Shown: positions 22,286 through 35,524, counted from the first letter of the stretch. The stretch is 64,000 bases of DNA from Hyperoodon ampullatus (GCA_949752795.1 OX457064.1:106059454-106123453); one strand, 5' to 3'. The notes: a model not told the origin generated them from the sequence alone. Program-made: numbers and translations.

Positions 22286-24239
22286 GGTGCTAAAGGACAA
22301 AACCACCCAAATGGTCAGCAAAGTAGGACCCTCCCTAGAGGGCTGGGGCAGCGAGCACAGCAGGAGCAAAGGAAGCTGGGCCGAGGCTCCTGAAGACCCG
22401 CGCTCGTCGTGACCTGTGCTCCGCCAGGCTCCTCAGGAAGCCACTGTGCAAAGAATAAATCTCCAGCTTCTCAGTTCATGAGGCTCACTGTTCAGCAGGG
22501 CAGACAGGAGGATAACTGTCCTTTACATCTTGTTTCACTATTTAACCCACTACACGTTTGGGTAAAAAGCAACAAGAGACCCACAAAGAAGTACGTGAGT
22601 AACTGAGGGATGGAAATGGGAGCTGAGGAATCCAGATGGAACTGGGGTTACTTGGGATCAGGCGGAAGAAACCCACTGCTTCTACTATGTGCCACTGGCA
22701 ACCTAGACGATTAGATGGTTTTGTTGTTGAAAGGTCATCTACCAACACAAACCGCGTCCAAAGGGAAGGTCATCCTGGTGTCTGATGCTGCATCTAATGG
22801 GACTTCACCTTTACCTGTTGTTTCAAGTTGTCCCAGGGCCACGTACTAATTTGTTCCACGTTTTCACATGCTACCTTTTCCTATTGATAAAGCATAAAAG
22901 AAATAAAGGAAAAAAATAAAGATGTAAGGCCTTGGAACCTCTTAAAAAATGAATTGCTCAGTTCTGACCTAAGTGATAGAAAAGTCCCAAACTTCCTCAA
23001 GGTCAGGATTTTGAGTGACAAAGGAAACCTGAAGAATTAAAAAAAAAAAAATCTGCCTCAAATTATCATCATGAGCCATCACACCACTGGCTCCTACGGA
23101 CCGGGTTAAGCCACATCAAGGGACTCCCATGCTTCAGAGTCATAAAAATATAAGAAAATGATTAACCAAAATAAGTAGAAATGCCTGGCAAGGTCAACGT
23201 ACCAGGAACAGTCCTTAGGTAAAAAGATAGGACCCTGGGATTCATCTGAGCACAATCTGAAATATCTAACGTAAGGCTGGCATGGGAGTTGGAGATCGTG
23301 AACCTGCACCCTGACAATGTCAAGGAAATAAAGTGTGCAACCAGCCTCACCCTTAAAACCCTGACAAAACTTAAACCGTCTCTGAGTCCTTGGAGGAAGC
23401 AGGCATAAGCCGCTTTGAGCAGAGTAGACAAGAGTAAGTTTAGAGGGAAAAAAGTATTAGAAATTGTGTGAAAGGTCTCCTGGAGAATTAACCAACGGTG
23501 CAGCGAGGGCTAGCACCACTGATTTGAGAGCCGGCCAGGAGCAGCTGCCGAGAGGCTAAACCACAGAAAAAGAACCTGGCCGCAGGGCCAGGGCAAGCCT
23601 GGGGGAGGAAGCCCGGCTCTCCAGCAGCTGCACGGTCACCGAACAGTCCAGCTGTGCCGTTCAAGAGAAGCTCCACCGCCTGCCCCCACAGGTCCCAGCA
23701 ACGATCCAGCCAGACGGCACAGACGGCTCGGCGGGGTCCAGCTCTGTGATCCGACACTTGGCTCGAAACCCTGGGACCGGCCCACCTTCATGCAGGCCGG
23801 CACAGCAAGCGGGTCCTGCGTGCCCGTCGTCCCCTCCTTCTGAAGCCTCCCTCTTAAAGTGTCCTCTCTCTTTGCCTGAGGACTCATGGCCATCGGGGGC
23901 TTCCGGGGCTGTCTCTAGGCCCTTTCTCCCATCCCCACCCATCCCCTGCCCAACTGATCACACTGGCTTGTCCCTAAAGACATCCTCGGGAGCCATCCTT
24001 CATGGTAGGCAACTGTTCTGCATTTTAATGGGGATCTTTCAGAGACACTGTGCTTTATTCCAGAGGACGGTCCCTAATGCCGTGAATTTCAGACATGTAA
24101 CAGGTCCAGTGAAAGAAACGCTCTTAGAATAAGTAGATTCCTTGGGTTCTTTCAAGCCACAGTATAAGACTGGCCCTGCCTAGAGTATAGTTGAGTAAAG
24201 AATTTGGATAATTCATGAGAAATGTTCACATCAATTTCA
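22286..24239. other. Unique intergenic sequence
   Basis: No gene recognised. An A run at about 23038-23051 could be an old retroposon tail, but I could not identify the body. Confidence 0.35.
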
Positions 24240-24850
24240 TGGAATATTTCATCTTAAACTTCTGTTTATATCATAATTATTTTTTCTGATTACAAAATTA
24301 ATGCAATAGCATTTGTTCAAAAAGCTTTTTGTGAAGTGTTTTTTGTTGGGTTTTTTTTGGCTGCGTTGGGTCTTCGTTGCTGTGCACGGGCTTTCTCTAG
24401 TTGTGGCGAGTGGAGGCTACTCTTCATTGAGATGCGTGGGCTTCTCATTGCGGTGGCTTCTCTTGTGGAGCACGGACTCTAGGCGTGCAGGCTTCAGTAG
24501 TTGTGGCTCATGGGCTCAGTAGTTGTGGCTCGCGGGCTCTAGAGCTCAGTCTCAGTAGTTGTGGTGCATGGGCTTAGTTGCTTCACGGTGTGTGGGATCT
24601 TCCTGGACCAGGGCTTGAACCCGCGTCCCCTGCATTGGCAGGCAGCTTCTTACCCACTGCGCCACCAGGGAAGTCCCGTGAAGTGTTCTTTAAATTCACA
24701 TCCAAGAAATACAGCCTAAGTTTACGTTAATATTCTTCTAGATCTTTCTCTGCATGTATGTGCATACACATATATGTACAAACACATTTCTAGATAGAGA
24801 GAGGTAATACAGTTATGTACGTGTATAGTTACACGAAGGAAAATATCCCA
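24240..24850 (-). mobile_element. Ancient LINE 3' fragment interrupted by a SINE
   Basis: Words tttctgattacaaaattaat gcaatagcatttg on the left and ttaatattcttctagatctt tctctgcatgtatgtgcata on the right match the usual reverse-strand sequence of an old L1M-like 3' end. A SINE at 24345-24677 separates them. Confidence 0.5.
24345..24677 (-). mobile_element. Older CHR-type SINE (long form)
   Basis: Reverse copy: ggctgcgttgggtcttcgtt gctg ... ccaccagggaagtccc. Target duplication gtgaagtgttttt (24331) / gtgaagtgttctt (24678). Confidence 0.92.
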
Positions 24851-26514
24851 AGGTCCGGTTTTCAGGTCACTATTTGACCTTCCTTTCCTGTGTCAACGCG
24901 AGTGCAGTTTCACTCCGGTGCTGGAGACAGAGGGACGGGCGGGGACAGGTGGAGATGGATGTCCTGCTGCTGCCCGAGGGGTCGCGGGGCTACAGCAGGG
25001 GTGCGCTCCCCCTGCCCCCCAGCAGAGAGGCCTCTCACGTGGTGATGCATACGGACCTGGGTCTCAGGAGAACGATAATAATCTTTTCTCAGTGACATAT
25101 GGCATCTGTTCCCAGGCCACTAAACTTATTAAAGGGCGAGGAGCTGAGAGCTCTGCGCCCCGGAGCCCAGCTGAACTGCGAGGCTGGGCCGTGGGGCCTG
25201 CAGCTCCCCCATCGATCTGTGACTCTGTTCGGGTTCCTCGTGCCAAAAGCAACTCCCCAAGTTCTACTGGAGACTCACTGACACAGGACTTTTCCTGGTA
25301 CTAGAGACCCTTCTCCAGTGTAAAGAAGGCGTCACTGAAGCATGTTTAGGGTGAATGGAACCACCCAGTGGTCCAAGTCCCTAGCTCCTTCCCAGGGCCC
25401 CCAGATTCTCCCCCATGTCCTTCCCAGCTCAAACCCCTGCCATTCGGGTGTGTGTCGGGGGCAAGCCTTGTGCAGGAGAAGTAATGAACTGTCCCTGCTG
25501 CACAAAAGGAGGCCCAGGCCAAGCCGGGAGTCACTATGGAACGTGGCTCCTGCCTTAAGGGTGTCACTGGGGGGAGGAGGGATGGCCCGCTGCATGATGC
25601 CGAGGGCTGGCCTCTGCTCTGTTCTGATTTAGGACGTGGCCGGCACGGCCCCCAGCGGGGCCAAGAGTGGTCCCCCCAAACTCCTAGGGCATCAGACGTG
25701 CCCATCCGGAACCCTGGTGCATCCGAGGCCCAGCGTGGCCCCCGCAGAGCACCGTGGCACGGCAGGTGCAGATCAGGGTCTGGGAGGAAGCTGGGCTGGC
25801 CGGGCCCAGGCCCCCTGACCTGGACCGCACCCCCGGGAGCTGTCGTGTGAGACGGAAGGGCCCCGGGCCTTCTTCACCAGCAGCTTCACCTCCCAACCAC
25901 CACACGCACTTCGGACAGACAGCATCCGTCCCTCCTGCCATTTTCTGTTCCATCCTAAATCTCAAAGGCACGAGTCTGCACAAGATAAATCATAAGGACG
26001 TGGCCTCTCGACGAGAACCCAAATCGAATTTATCATCATCTTTTTCCAAGGGCTGAGTGCTGGGGCTGTTCAATTCTGTTAGGCCCCGGGCCTCAGCCGC
26101 ACCCCGGCCAGCGCACACACCCAAATTAGGACCAGACGTGGCCCTAGCGAGCAGATCCCTCAGACGGAAGGGCGAAGGCATCTTGGAAACCTCTCCAGAC
26201 CTTGAAGAGATGCCAAAGGTGGTTTAAAAACAAAAGGTGTTTCTCTCTGAAAATACGAAGGTTGAATGAAGATGCAAAGCGTATGAAATTACAAAATGTA
26301 GTCAGAGTGTAACATAAACGGCTCCTTTCCACGGACACAGCGCGTCCTTCAGGAGCAGAGCCCTGGAGCGTAACAAGGGCAGGGAGGGTCGCCCGCAATC
26401 CAGGTGCTGCAGAGCTGCGCCTGCCGGTCACTCCCGTCCTCCCACGTCCGCGCCGTGGAAGCAGCCAAGCTCTCCTAAAGTCTCGCTCAGAACCATGATC
26501 AGCAAAACTCGCAG
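24851..26514. other. Unique intergenic sequence
   Basis: No gene or repeat that I can support. GC-rich between 25.5 and 25.9 kb with overlapping meaningless frames. Confidence 0.35.
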
Positions 26515-26650
26515 CATGTAACGGAATGGGCTCCACATCTGAAGCCAGAAAATCTCGATTCAAGCCCTGCTGTGTGACCTTGGGCAAATCACTCAACCTT
26601 TCTGAACTTGTGTCCTCAGCTATATCTGCCTGTTTCCGAAGGTCAGTGTG
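26515..26650 (+). mobile_element. MIR SINE
   Basis: cgattcaagccctgctgtgt gaccttgggcaaatcactca acctttctgaacttgtgtcc tca is a clear match to the MIR core and its downstream segment. Confidence 0.85.
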
Positions 26651-27019
26651 AGGTTTACTGAGCAAGCTTGCTGGAGGGGCTGAGCCCCGTGCTTGGTGCA
26701 CTTGAGTTATTCACGAAATGCACGGGCCCTGCCTGACCTAACTCAAGACACTTGGCTGCAAAGGGCTGAGGACTGTCCAGCAGGGAAGTGGCAGGTCACA
26801 GAGAGGCTGGGACGATGGAGAAGCAGCCTCCAACACAGTGGTGGTGCTCGGTGCAGGGGGAGGGGGGGCCGCCTGCTCTCCTGGACGGACCCAGTTCGCA
26901 TCAGGGTTATAAGAAAGTCAGGGCGCCGTGGAGGTGCTCGAAATCACCCATTTCTAGTCACTCTATGCTCTAGTCACTCTATGTGCAATTCCCAACCCAG
27001 AGAATCTCGGTCCAGGGGC

Positions 27020-27465
27020 AGGTACACTCACACGCATGTTGTGCATGCACACACACGTATACATGTGTCCCACATGCGTGTATACACATGTGCAGTTATG
27101 CCCTCGTACCCGTGTGTCTGCAATGCACACTTGTGTGTACACAAAATATACATCTACGTACACACACATCTGTGAACACATATACATATACACACATTCA
27201 CACATAGGTGCGCATGTGTACACTTGCAGGCACGTGCTGTATATACACGTGCAACCTACATGTGTGCGTGTGGGCACACATACACATGCATGCACAGATG
27301 TGTGCGCCTACACAAACACAAACATGCAGACACCCGACACGTGTACACTGCAATACACACATGCAAACACACTCACACCTATGTGGACACACATGCACAC
27401 ATATACATACTTACATGTGTGCACACAACACACATGCACACGTGCACACACACACAGCCCTGAGG
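27020..27465. repeat. Imperfect CA/TG-rich alternating purine-pyrimidine tract
   Basis: About 440 bp of degenerate (CA)n/(TG)n with ACACATG, TACACA and ATGTGT words on both strands. It ends in cleaner (CA) runs. A 15-16-bp duplication (ctagtcactctatg twice) sits just before it at 26953-26982. The Thr/His/Cys-rich frames across it are not genes. Confidence 0.9.
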
Positions 27466-29956
27466 ACGTGCTGCGGGTGTAGGAGGTGCCATTTGTTGAG
27501 AGAAGTGGTTAATTTAGGGAGAGGCACAGGGCATATAAACGAGGCAGAGAAACGGAATCAAGGACCCCGAACCCCACCCATCGCGTGACCAGAAGGGCTG
27601 TGGTCAGCCAGGAAAATGTAGTTCAAGATCCGTATCACAGAACCGATAACGACCGGGGTACAGTGTTCTCCTACAGCCAGACTCACCCAGCCGTGATCCC
27701 ATCACCCCCAAGGCCTCACGCAGGAGCGTCCCGGCCACCTCGACGCCCGCGCCGTCTCTTCTCTTCGGGCCTCCGGGAACCCCCGGGCACAGGTAGCTGC
27801 CCCTTCCCCCCTGCTCTACACACGCAGTCACAGACTCCGGCTCCTACAGGGCAGCAAGGAAGTGAGCTCCCTGAGCTTCCCCCGTGTCACCGGCGCAGCG
27901 CAAACCACGCTTAACCAAGCAGCCGAGAAGAGCAAGAAGTCGTGCACCAGTTTCTGCTCCAAGTCCTTCCGTATTAGAGTGAAATCTTCTCATGGTGCCA
28001 CCTGAAGTTCTGCTTTAAAAAATGGTCCTTCTGAAACAAAATAGTGCATTAAAAATGGTCCTTTTGATAGATGCTGAATGCAAATGCTCTCTCCCCTAAA
28101 TTATATGGAATAATAAGGACGATACATTACAACTTCCTCTTTGTAACATCCAGCCTGCGCTGTTAGTTTAAGATCATAAATTGTTTCTGGTTTTCATTTT
28201 GCAGGTCTTTGTAGTGTCTAATAGTGTAACCACAAACACTTTCTTGTGTTTAGTCACTGATTCATAGTTTACTTATTACCCACTTCTGCCAAGCAGGCTT
28301 GACAGATTTGCCAGTTCTTAGGCCCCTGATGGATGGCCTAACATGCGGAACTTCTCTGGGAATTGATGGCCTCTCATGTTAAGAGTCTTAAGAGGAAAAA
28401 GTATGGACCCATTTCTGGCCCATGGGGTGTCTGCTGGTGGGGCTTCCATGAAATCTTCACTTTCCTGATACAAAGGGCCAAACACAGTTGACGTAAGCCT
28501 TTGTCTCCTTGCTTTCCCCAGTGACCACTGGCTGGAACGTGTGCACGATGCCCAGAGTTCTGCAGCCCTTCTGAAACCATGAGGCGCTAGACAAGTACCA
28601 GGTAGAAAGCCCACACTGTAAGGATGGCAGAGGCCTGGACATACCCCATTGTTCCTCCTGATTCACTGTTCACTCACCTCCACTTGGCTCAGGGCCCTAA
28701 GATTCTATCCTGCATGGACGGCATCAGTGCTTCCTTAACCTCTGGCCTCCAGCTGGTTCATTCAAGTGGAAGTCGGGAGGCACCGATGGGAAGGTGGAGG
28801 GAGGGACGAACCCCAGGTTAATTCCTTGCCCCTCCCTGACAGCGTCCTCTTCTGAAAGCCACAGCTCCTTTCCGACGGCCCTCCAAGAGCTGCAGCCACA
28901 GCTGCAAATCTCTCCACAGTCTGCGTACTGCCCCTGCCTTGCCCTGTCAGGCTGGAGGTGGGAACAGCTCCTGGGATGCTTCTCCATCCCATGATGGTTT
29001 CCCAGAACACTTCCCACCCTTTGTACAAGAGATCACTAGACCACGCCTCTGTTTAATTCTCCTCACCCACCCATTTGAGAGTGCCATCCTTTTATTGTCT
29101 TTTTTTGCTGGGACCCTGAGAGCAGCTCAGAAGGAAAGAGCTGGGCCCCCTCAGCGTTGTTGAGCAGTTGGGCCGATCCTGGACCATCTGCCTGTGGACC
29201 TCATGCCGTGGGATGAATAAGCAAACTGTAGTGATTTCTATCACTAGGGTGTGGTTTGCTCACACCTGCCACTGAACTCACTCCCAGCTAATCCACCAAC
29301 AGATGAATAAGATGGGGTTTCTGTCCTCAAGGGGACAGCCTATCAGGGAGTGAAGATATGTAGATATATTTACAAGAAATAAAGCTATTTTTATAATAGT
29401 TCTATTAGAGAGCTGGACAACAGGTGCTGTGGAGGATGCCGATGAGAGGCATGTCACAGAAAAGATGACAGATTTGTGTGTCTCAACAGAGGGGCATTGC
29501 CGGCCGGCCACACACGTGTGAGTGCATGTGGAGACGGAGCTGGAGGGCAGGTGCTTCCCCATCAACCTTCAGTAAGATGTCCTGTCCCTGACAGCCTCAG
29601 TCAGTGGTATTTGGGAGAATTAGGGGAGGGTGGGCATGTGTGCTCGGACAGCAGCAGGGTGGCCCGGGCTGCAGTGAGAGGCGTTTCTAGGGGGACAAGC
29701 CCCAGCCCAGAGAGGTCTTAGAATAGGTGTGTCTTCCTTGGGAATGGACAGAAATATGTGAGGAGGGGGCCCTGATAAAAGGTTGCCCCTCCTGCATTCA
29801 TAAGAGGTCTGCACTTGCTCGGTTATTGGCCAAGTAAGGAAAATGATAGCACAGGCTGGAGAAGCTGTGGATATTTGGGTTCCTTAGATAACAGGCGTGG
29901 TGTAGTATTTCACTGGGAAAAAAAGGTTCCCTAAACGTACTTTAAAAAAAACATTA
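27466..29956. other. Unique intergenic sequence
   Basis: No gene found. 29300-29460 (tttctgtcctcaaggggaca and following) could be a diverged L2/MIR, but the match is weak. Confidence 0.35.
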
Positions 29957-30170
29957 GGGCTTCCCTGGTGGCGCAGTGGTTGAGAGTCCGCCTGCCGATG
30001 CAGGGGACACGGGTTCGTGCCCCGGACCGGGAAGATCCCACGTGCCGCGGAGCGGCTGGGCCCGTGAGCCGTGGCGGCTGGGCCTGCGCGTCCGGAGCCT
30101 GTGCTCCGCGGCGGGAGAGGCCACGGCAGTGAGAGGCCCACGTACCGCAAAAAAAAAAAAAAAAAAAAAA
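29957..30170 (+). mobile_element. Young CHR-type cetacean SINE, copy 3
   Basis: Full length with an A tail of about 25. Target duplication aaaacatta at 29948-29956 and 30171-30179. Several G substitutions in the middle (gtggcggctgggcc, gcggcgggagagg) mark the copy. Confidence 0.95.
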
Positions 30171-30179
30171 AAAACATTA

Positions 30180-31603
30180 AAACCCTTGGCTAAGATACTT
30201 CTCCAAGGAAATGAACAGATTCAGCCCTGGGCAGAACCTTAAGTTGGCTGGAAGAAGGGGAAAAAGCACTGTGAAGTTTGAGAAAGCTTTAAAAAATGTT
30301 CCTCTAAATGGGTTTCATTCACGTTTAACAGTGAGTGTTTTCCCTCTGCTTTTCCCTCCTCTCTCCTAAGTGAAAACAGGCTTTTAAGTTTGTGCGTGTG
30401 GCTGCAGAATTGAGACGGCAGAAGCTCATCCTGTGCCAACAAACGTGCTCTGGAACAGCCAGAGCTTTTGGGAAGCAATCAATATTTGTTTTTCCCAGTT
30501 AAGGTTAGGAAAAGAGTACACAACTTTCAAATGCCAGTTAACATCTATGTGGTAACTCAGCCACTGACATCAGACCTCGCCCGGTGGCCCCCGCACGCTT
30601 CCAGCCTGAGAATCAGTCAACACTTCCACGCTCACAACACCCTCCTCAAGCCAAAGACCTCTCCACCAGAAGGCGTGTAGTTTGGAGGTGCCTTTCTGGT
30701 AACACATCCCTGGGTCTTCGACCACAGGGAAGGGGAAGGAGGGAAACCCTCTCCCCTTCCTATGGCCCAGCTGGTCCCACCTAACGTTGGTCCAGAGCAG
30801 AGCCACTCCAGGCTCCAGGGCGCAGTGGCTACCGTCCAACTGGGATTTCTGAGCACCTCTTTGTGGCAGGTACGGTGGGGAACCAGAGGCTAAGACACAA
30901 ACCCCACTTTCACAAGGTTTATGGTTTAATAGGGAAGCACCCACATACCACTAGTGCTGATTAATTAAGAATCAGGGACGTGCGATAGGACAGCAAGGAG
31001 GGGGGGAAGCCTCTTTTCCCGAGAGGGTCCCGGTGGGACAGCCGAACTGAGCCTTGGAACATTCTCCCAGTTCTTCTCAGTTCTAGAAGCAACTTCAATA
31101 ATTACAAACTACATCTTAATTTTTGCCTCGTAAGACGTTATAGCACACAGCAGACTGGGCGTACCTCTGTCCTAATATTTAACACCTGGTGACAACTATT
31201 TGTTTCTTAAGGTGATTCCACCAAGGGAGCTCATTGAGGGCAGGGACTGAACACCTAACACAGAATCTAGCCAGAAGGGGGTCCCCAGTAATCTGTTCAT
31301 TGGTTATTTGATTACATTCAATATATAAACATGCTAGTGACTCACGGGCAATCTTGACTTCCTAATTCACAAGGAAATACATGACAGTTAAGGATTTTTT
31401 TATTCTCTCCCAACTTGGCTTGCCAAGATGTGAGGGGAAAAAAATCCAGGAAAAGATAAGGCTGAGGGAAAATAGCATAATGTCTATTTTTGGATGAATA
31501 TTTTTATTCAATAGTTTATGCCTACCAAAACAGTGCTCAAGTTCACACAACAGGAGACAATTAAAACGAAAACACAAAGGACTATGATGAGGTTTCTCCT
31601 AAA
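30180..31603. other. Unique intergenic sequence
   Basis: No gene recognised. 30840-30950 has weak L2-like wording (gagcacctctttgtggcagg ...). Confidence 0.35.
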
Positions 31604-31770
31604 GCCTTGCTACTCAAAGTATGGTCCATGGGCCAGCAGCAGCCCTGCTGCCTGGGAGCTTTGCTAGGATGCAGAGTCTGGGCCCACCGAGACCTGCCTG
31701 GTGAGAACCTGCAGGTGGACAAGGTCCCCGGGCGATGTGAAGAGACACTGAAGTTTGAACGGCACTGTTT
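31604..31770. mobile_element. MER5-type (hAT-Charlie) fragment
   Basis: ttgctactcaaagtatggtc catgggcc, aggatgcagagtctgggccc, ending acactgaagtttgaacggca ctg. This is the MER5 pattern. Confidence 0.72.
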
Positions 31771-32535
31771 TAAAATGCAGCTGTGGGAAGTGCAGACACC
31801 CTCATCCCCCAGACCAGCTTCCCCCGACCCCGCATTCACCTCCCAGCACCCGCTGGAGTGGCCAGGAAGAGGACCTCCGTGGCCACCTCCTGGAAGGCGT
31901 GCTTCCTCGAATTTGTTGTGTCGACGCCCTCCCAGGTTGGGAAAGGGACACCACAGGGTCGATCGATAACGCTGAACCAAACAAACGCTCTGACGCAGCC
32001 TCTGAAGGTCATGACCAGAGAGAGGGCAGGACGGGGACCGCCTGCCAGACACGCACACGAGGACGCCCGTCCTCCAGCTTCGCTCAGACCATCAGACGTG
32101 GTCAGACATGAAGCAGTCCCATCTGATATAGTAAATCTGCTTTGTTGCGTTAGAGGAGCTTTTATCTCTGCAGCTATGTTTTTCCTCTGAGGGACAGCAG
32201 AGTGTGGGCTACAGTAGGCCAGCGGGGGGCTTGGGGGGCACCGAGCTGGTGCCAGCCACCACCCTGGGCACAGGACTGTTTAGAGATGAGCTCTCACGGG
32301 GAATCCGAGGCTTCCAGACGGTACCCACTGGTGAGTGCAGGAGCCAGATGGGCACCTGTATCTGTTTAACAGGGTTGAAACAATTCCATCCAAAGAGTGG
32401 GGAGCAGATAAGGCAGTGAGGGGTCAGGGCACCACAGACATCAAATTCAACACGTGGGACGCACAGTGCGTTTATTGCTGAAGCACAAGATCATAAGAAT
32501 ATTTCTAACCTCACGTGAAATTTTTTCAATAGTTT
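31771..32535. other. Unique intergenic sequence
   Basis: No gene or recognised repeat. Overlapping frames up to 158 codons on both strands are compositional. Confidence 0.35.
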
Positions 32536-32538
32536 CAT

Positions 32539-32574
32539 TATACACACACACACACACACACGTGTGTGTGTATA
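32539..32574. repeat. (CA)n-(TG)n palindromic microsatellite
   Basis: tata + (CA) run to 32560, then ACGT at the centre and (GT) run, ending tgtgtata at 32574. The two halves are inverted repeats, so a hairpin or cruciform could form. Confidence 0.9.
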
Positions 32575-32689
32575 ACTTCTTTCTGGGAGTTTATGTAAAA
32601 ATGCTTAAAACATCCAAAGCCAAAAATGGGAGGAGTAAGAGGGTCAGACTCTTAGAGCTGGACATGGTCTCAACAGCGTCTGACGCTTT

Positions 32690-32825
32690 CTGGATTGTCC
32701 CCTCAAGTTGGAGGAGACTGAAGTTCAAAGAAGTTTATAACTTATTCCAGGTCACATGATGAGTGGCTGAGTCAGAGCCAGAACTCAGAACTTCTAATTC
32801 AGAGGCTGACCTGCCTTTCCACCAC
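32690..32825 (-). mobile_element. MIR fragment (reverse)
   Basis: gaggagactgaagttcaaag aagtttataacttattccag gtcacatgatgagtggctga gtcagagcc is the familiar reverse-strand MIR sequence. Confidence 0.78.
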
Positions 32826-33241
32826 ACGGCCTTTAAAATTGAACACACACGCACGGCCTTAGTTACAGACCTATAGAAAGTTCTAGTAAATAAGAAGAAC
32901 ACACTAAAGATGACTCTTGGACATATTCAAGGGAGGAACTGAGCAGAGAGAAGTCTTGTTCTTCCTAGGTTCCTCTCTGGTTAAAGGGGAAATGAGGGAT
33001 ATTCTAAATTAAACATATTATTCTAGTTCCTCTGCAAGAATCTCGTGTCTGAGAACCATTAAAAAATATTTAGAGCTTTTCGAGAAATGCTTTGGAAATA
33101 GGAATGCTTTAAATAAACTAGCAACAAAAGCCATAAAACAATACTATCCAAAATAGCCTCCAAGAGCCTAGGGTAGGAGATAACAGAAGACGCCTGCCAA
33201 GTGCCTCATAAGGTAACACCCTGAATGAATGGGCTAAAGCC

Positions 33242-33436
33242 TGTGGTTCTCAAAGTGTGGTCCCAGGAGAGCATGTCAGCATCTTCTGGGACTTTTCAGA
33301 AATGCAAATGCCCAGGCCCCATCCTCCTGATCGGACGGGCTGAGGGTGAGTGTGACCCAGAGACCTGCATTTTCACAAGCACCGTTCCCTCACCCCAGTG
33401 GTGCTGCAACGCAGGCTCAAGTTTGAGAATCTCTGG
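33242..33436. mobile_element. MER5A (hAT-Charlie) DNA transposon
   Basis: Near-complete: tgtggttctcaaagtgtggt cc, ttcagaaatgcaaatgccca ggccc, gacctgcattttcacaagca cc, ctcaagtttgagaatctctg. Inverted ends visible. Confidence 0.85.
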
Positions 33437-33876
33437 CCTGATACAAATGAGGTTTCTGGCTTTCTGTTTAAGGCAGGTCTACGACAAACACTGTCCCCTG
33501 TCAAACATCTGTTTATGTTCCCTGTGGTTGGGTGGTGTCCTTTTCACTGGCATTTATAATCAGCCATTTTCGCCTCCACTAAACCCACAGGCCTCTCTCT
33601 GGTTAAGACCGTTGTTATGCGGGTCTGTGATTGAATCGTTAGTAACAAAATCGAGCGGAAGTAATTTTCTACCAACGTGATTTACTGGCATCAGTATCAT
33701 GTATTGAAAACAATTAAACATACAACAAAAACAGTCATGAAATGCTGCCTCACTCCGTTATCAAGAGCTGAAAAGTAGGGCTCTAATAAAAAAACACTTG
33801 GAAAATTCTCAGTGTTCCCAAGTAGACAGGGAGTGGGTTAACGTGCCAGTAACTGGACACCCGCTCCCAGGTTACA
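33437..33876. other. Unique intergenic sequence
   Basis: I see no gene or recognisable repeat here. Confidence 0.3.
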
Positions 33877-34020
33877 GCAGTGTAGTCCTGGGTCCACATC
33901 ACCTGGGGGCTTGCCAGGAATGCACAGTCTCAGGCCCCACCTCAACCCAGGCATCAGGATCTGCATTTTAACAGGATCCCCTGGGAATTCGCATTCACCT
34001 TAGAGTTTGAGAAGCAATGT
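33877..34020. mobile_element. MER5-type (hAT-Charlie) fragment
   Basis: gtgtagtcctgggtccacat cacctgggggcttgcc, catcaggatctgcattttaa caggatccc, ttagagtttgagaagca. Second MER5 copy within 0.6 kb of the one at 33242. Confidence 0.8.
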
Positions 34021-35524
34021 GTTAGACAAGACTTGATTCAGTATTTGGTGAACAGGCTGGATTTCCTACTCTTTCACCTTTTTATGCAATGAAAAACCAA
34101 CTGCTGTCAACAGAGGTATATTATTATCCACGGCAACAATATTAAGCAATTCTTAAATGCTTTCTGTAAGTATGGCACTGCGGTAGGCATTTAAAAAAGA
34201 AAAAGGAGGAACTCATTTTACCCTTCCTAAATAGATTGATTTAAATTCAAATAACAACTAGCCACTTTTTCACACCATGGGAAGGAGATTTTGATAAATC
34301 TCTTGAAAGACAGAATCCTACACCATATTCTTGAAGTTAAGGGAAATTTGAAATTTAGAAAGCAGCAGGGAGAGAGTTTTGGAGGGTGCAGGCGAGAGAG
34401 GGGTCACTGGGGGCCTCTGCACACAGGACGGGGGGCAGGGTGGACAAAAGCTGAGTAGGGAAGTAAGAAAACGGAGGCAGTCCTTGGGCTTCTGGAGCCC
34501 ACCATGAGAGCAAGTTGAGGATGAGATCACTTGCCCGGGAACCGGAAGCGGTTGCCAAGGTTAATTCTGCAGACACCATGGGGCTTGGGCAGGGGGCACG
34601 GCCCAGCAGTGGAGCTGTGAGAATAGGGGAGACCCTCCGTGCAGCAAGCTTCTCCCGGCACTGCTCTGCTACGCAGAGATAAGAGCTGGGGAAGCTGACG
34701 GCTTTGCAAAAGATGAAAATCCATGTTTTATGTAGAAGGGATTCAAAGCAGCCCTGCTGAGCAGCCCGCCTTCTCTGCTGGGAGGGTTGTTCCCTGCTCA
34801 GGGTAAATGCAGCTATGATATTCTCTTTAGTGAGAAAAACGCCCTCACAATCTGCTGCATTATTGATGGCTTTCCTAGGGGCTGGCCTATTATTCTGATG
34901 CCTCTAATAGTTTCATCTTTTCATATGCTTGCAGGTTGCTGGGTTTTGTTTTCTGACGTAAGTCCTAGAACATGAGCCGTACCCTTAGCACCTTGCTGGG
35001 AAATCAAAGGTGTGTGTAGCCCTGGTTTAAGAATAACATGTATTGACTGCAGGAATATAAAATCCTTCTCCGGCCTCACAAACAATGCTCCATTGCAAAC
35101 GCTTTTCTTACTGCACACCCTTCAGAAGCAGTTTGGATCAACCACAGGACGTGCAGAGACAGACAAGTCTCACAAACACTGTATGAGGGAGCAGTGTCCC
35201 CTCTGCTCTTGACTGTGCTCTGACCGTGCAGCCAGCACAGGTGTGGAAGAGACCCTCCAGCCCTGCCTACGCTTTCAGGGCACCCGTCACAAAGAACTGT
35301 AGCCCAGTAAAGACGAGAGGGGCCGAAACACCACGGCGTGAGGAGCCAGCACAACACAGAAAAGGGCTTCACGCAGCTCCCAGGTCTGGGCGCCTTCTCT
35401 TCTTATAACGTGTGTATCTGCTGAAATAAACAACCACGACACTACGGGGTTTATGTCAGTGTAGATGGAACACATACAACAACCATAGCATAAGTAGGTT
35501 GGGGGTAAACAAGTTTTTTTTTTT
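34021..35524. other. Unique intergenic sequence
   Basis: No gene found. 34805-34960 is AT-rich, low in CpG and low in repeats, with homeodomain-like words (tctgctgcattattgatggc). It could be a conserved non-coding element. Confidence 0.3.

Noticed and set aside
26144..26701. 185-codon - strand frame
   Set aside because: It overlaps a MIR element and unique DNA. No homology recognised.
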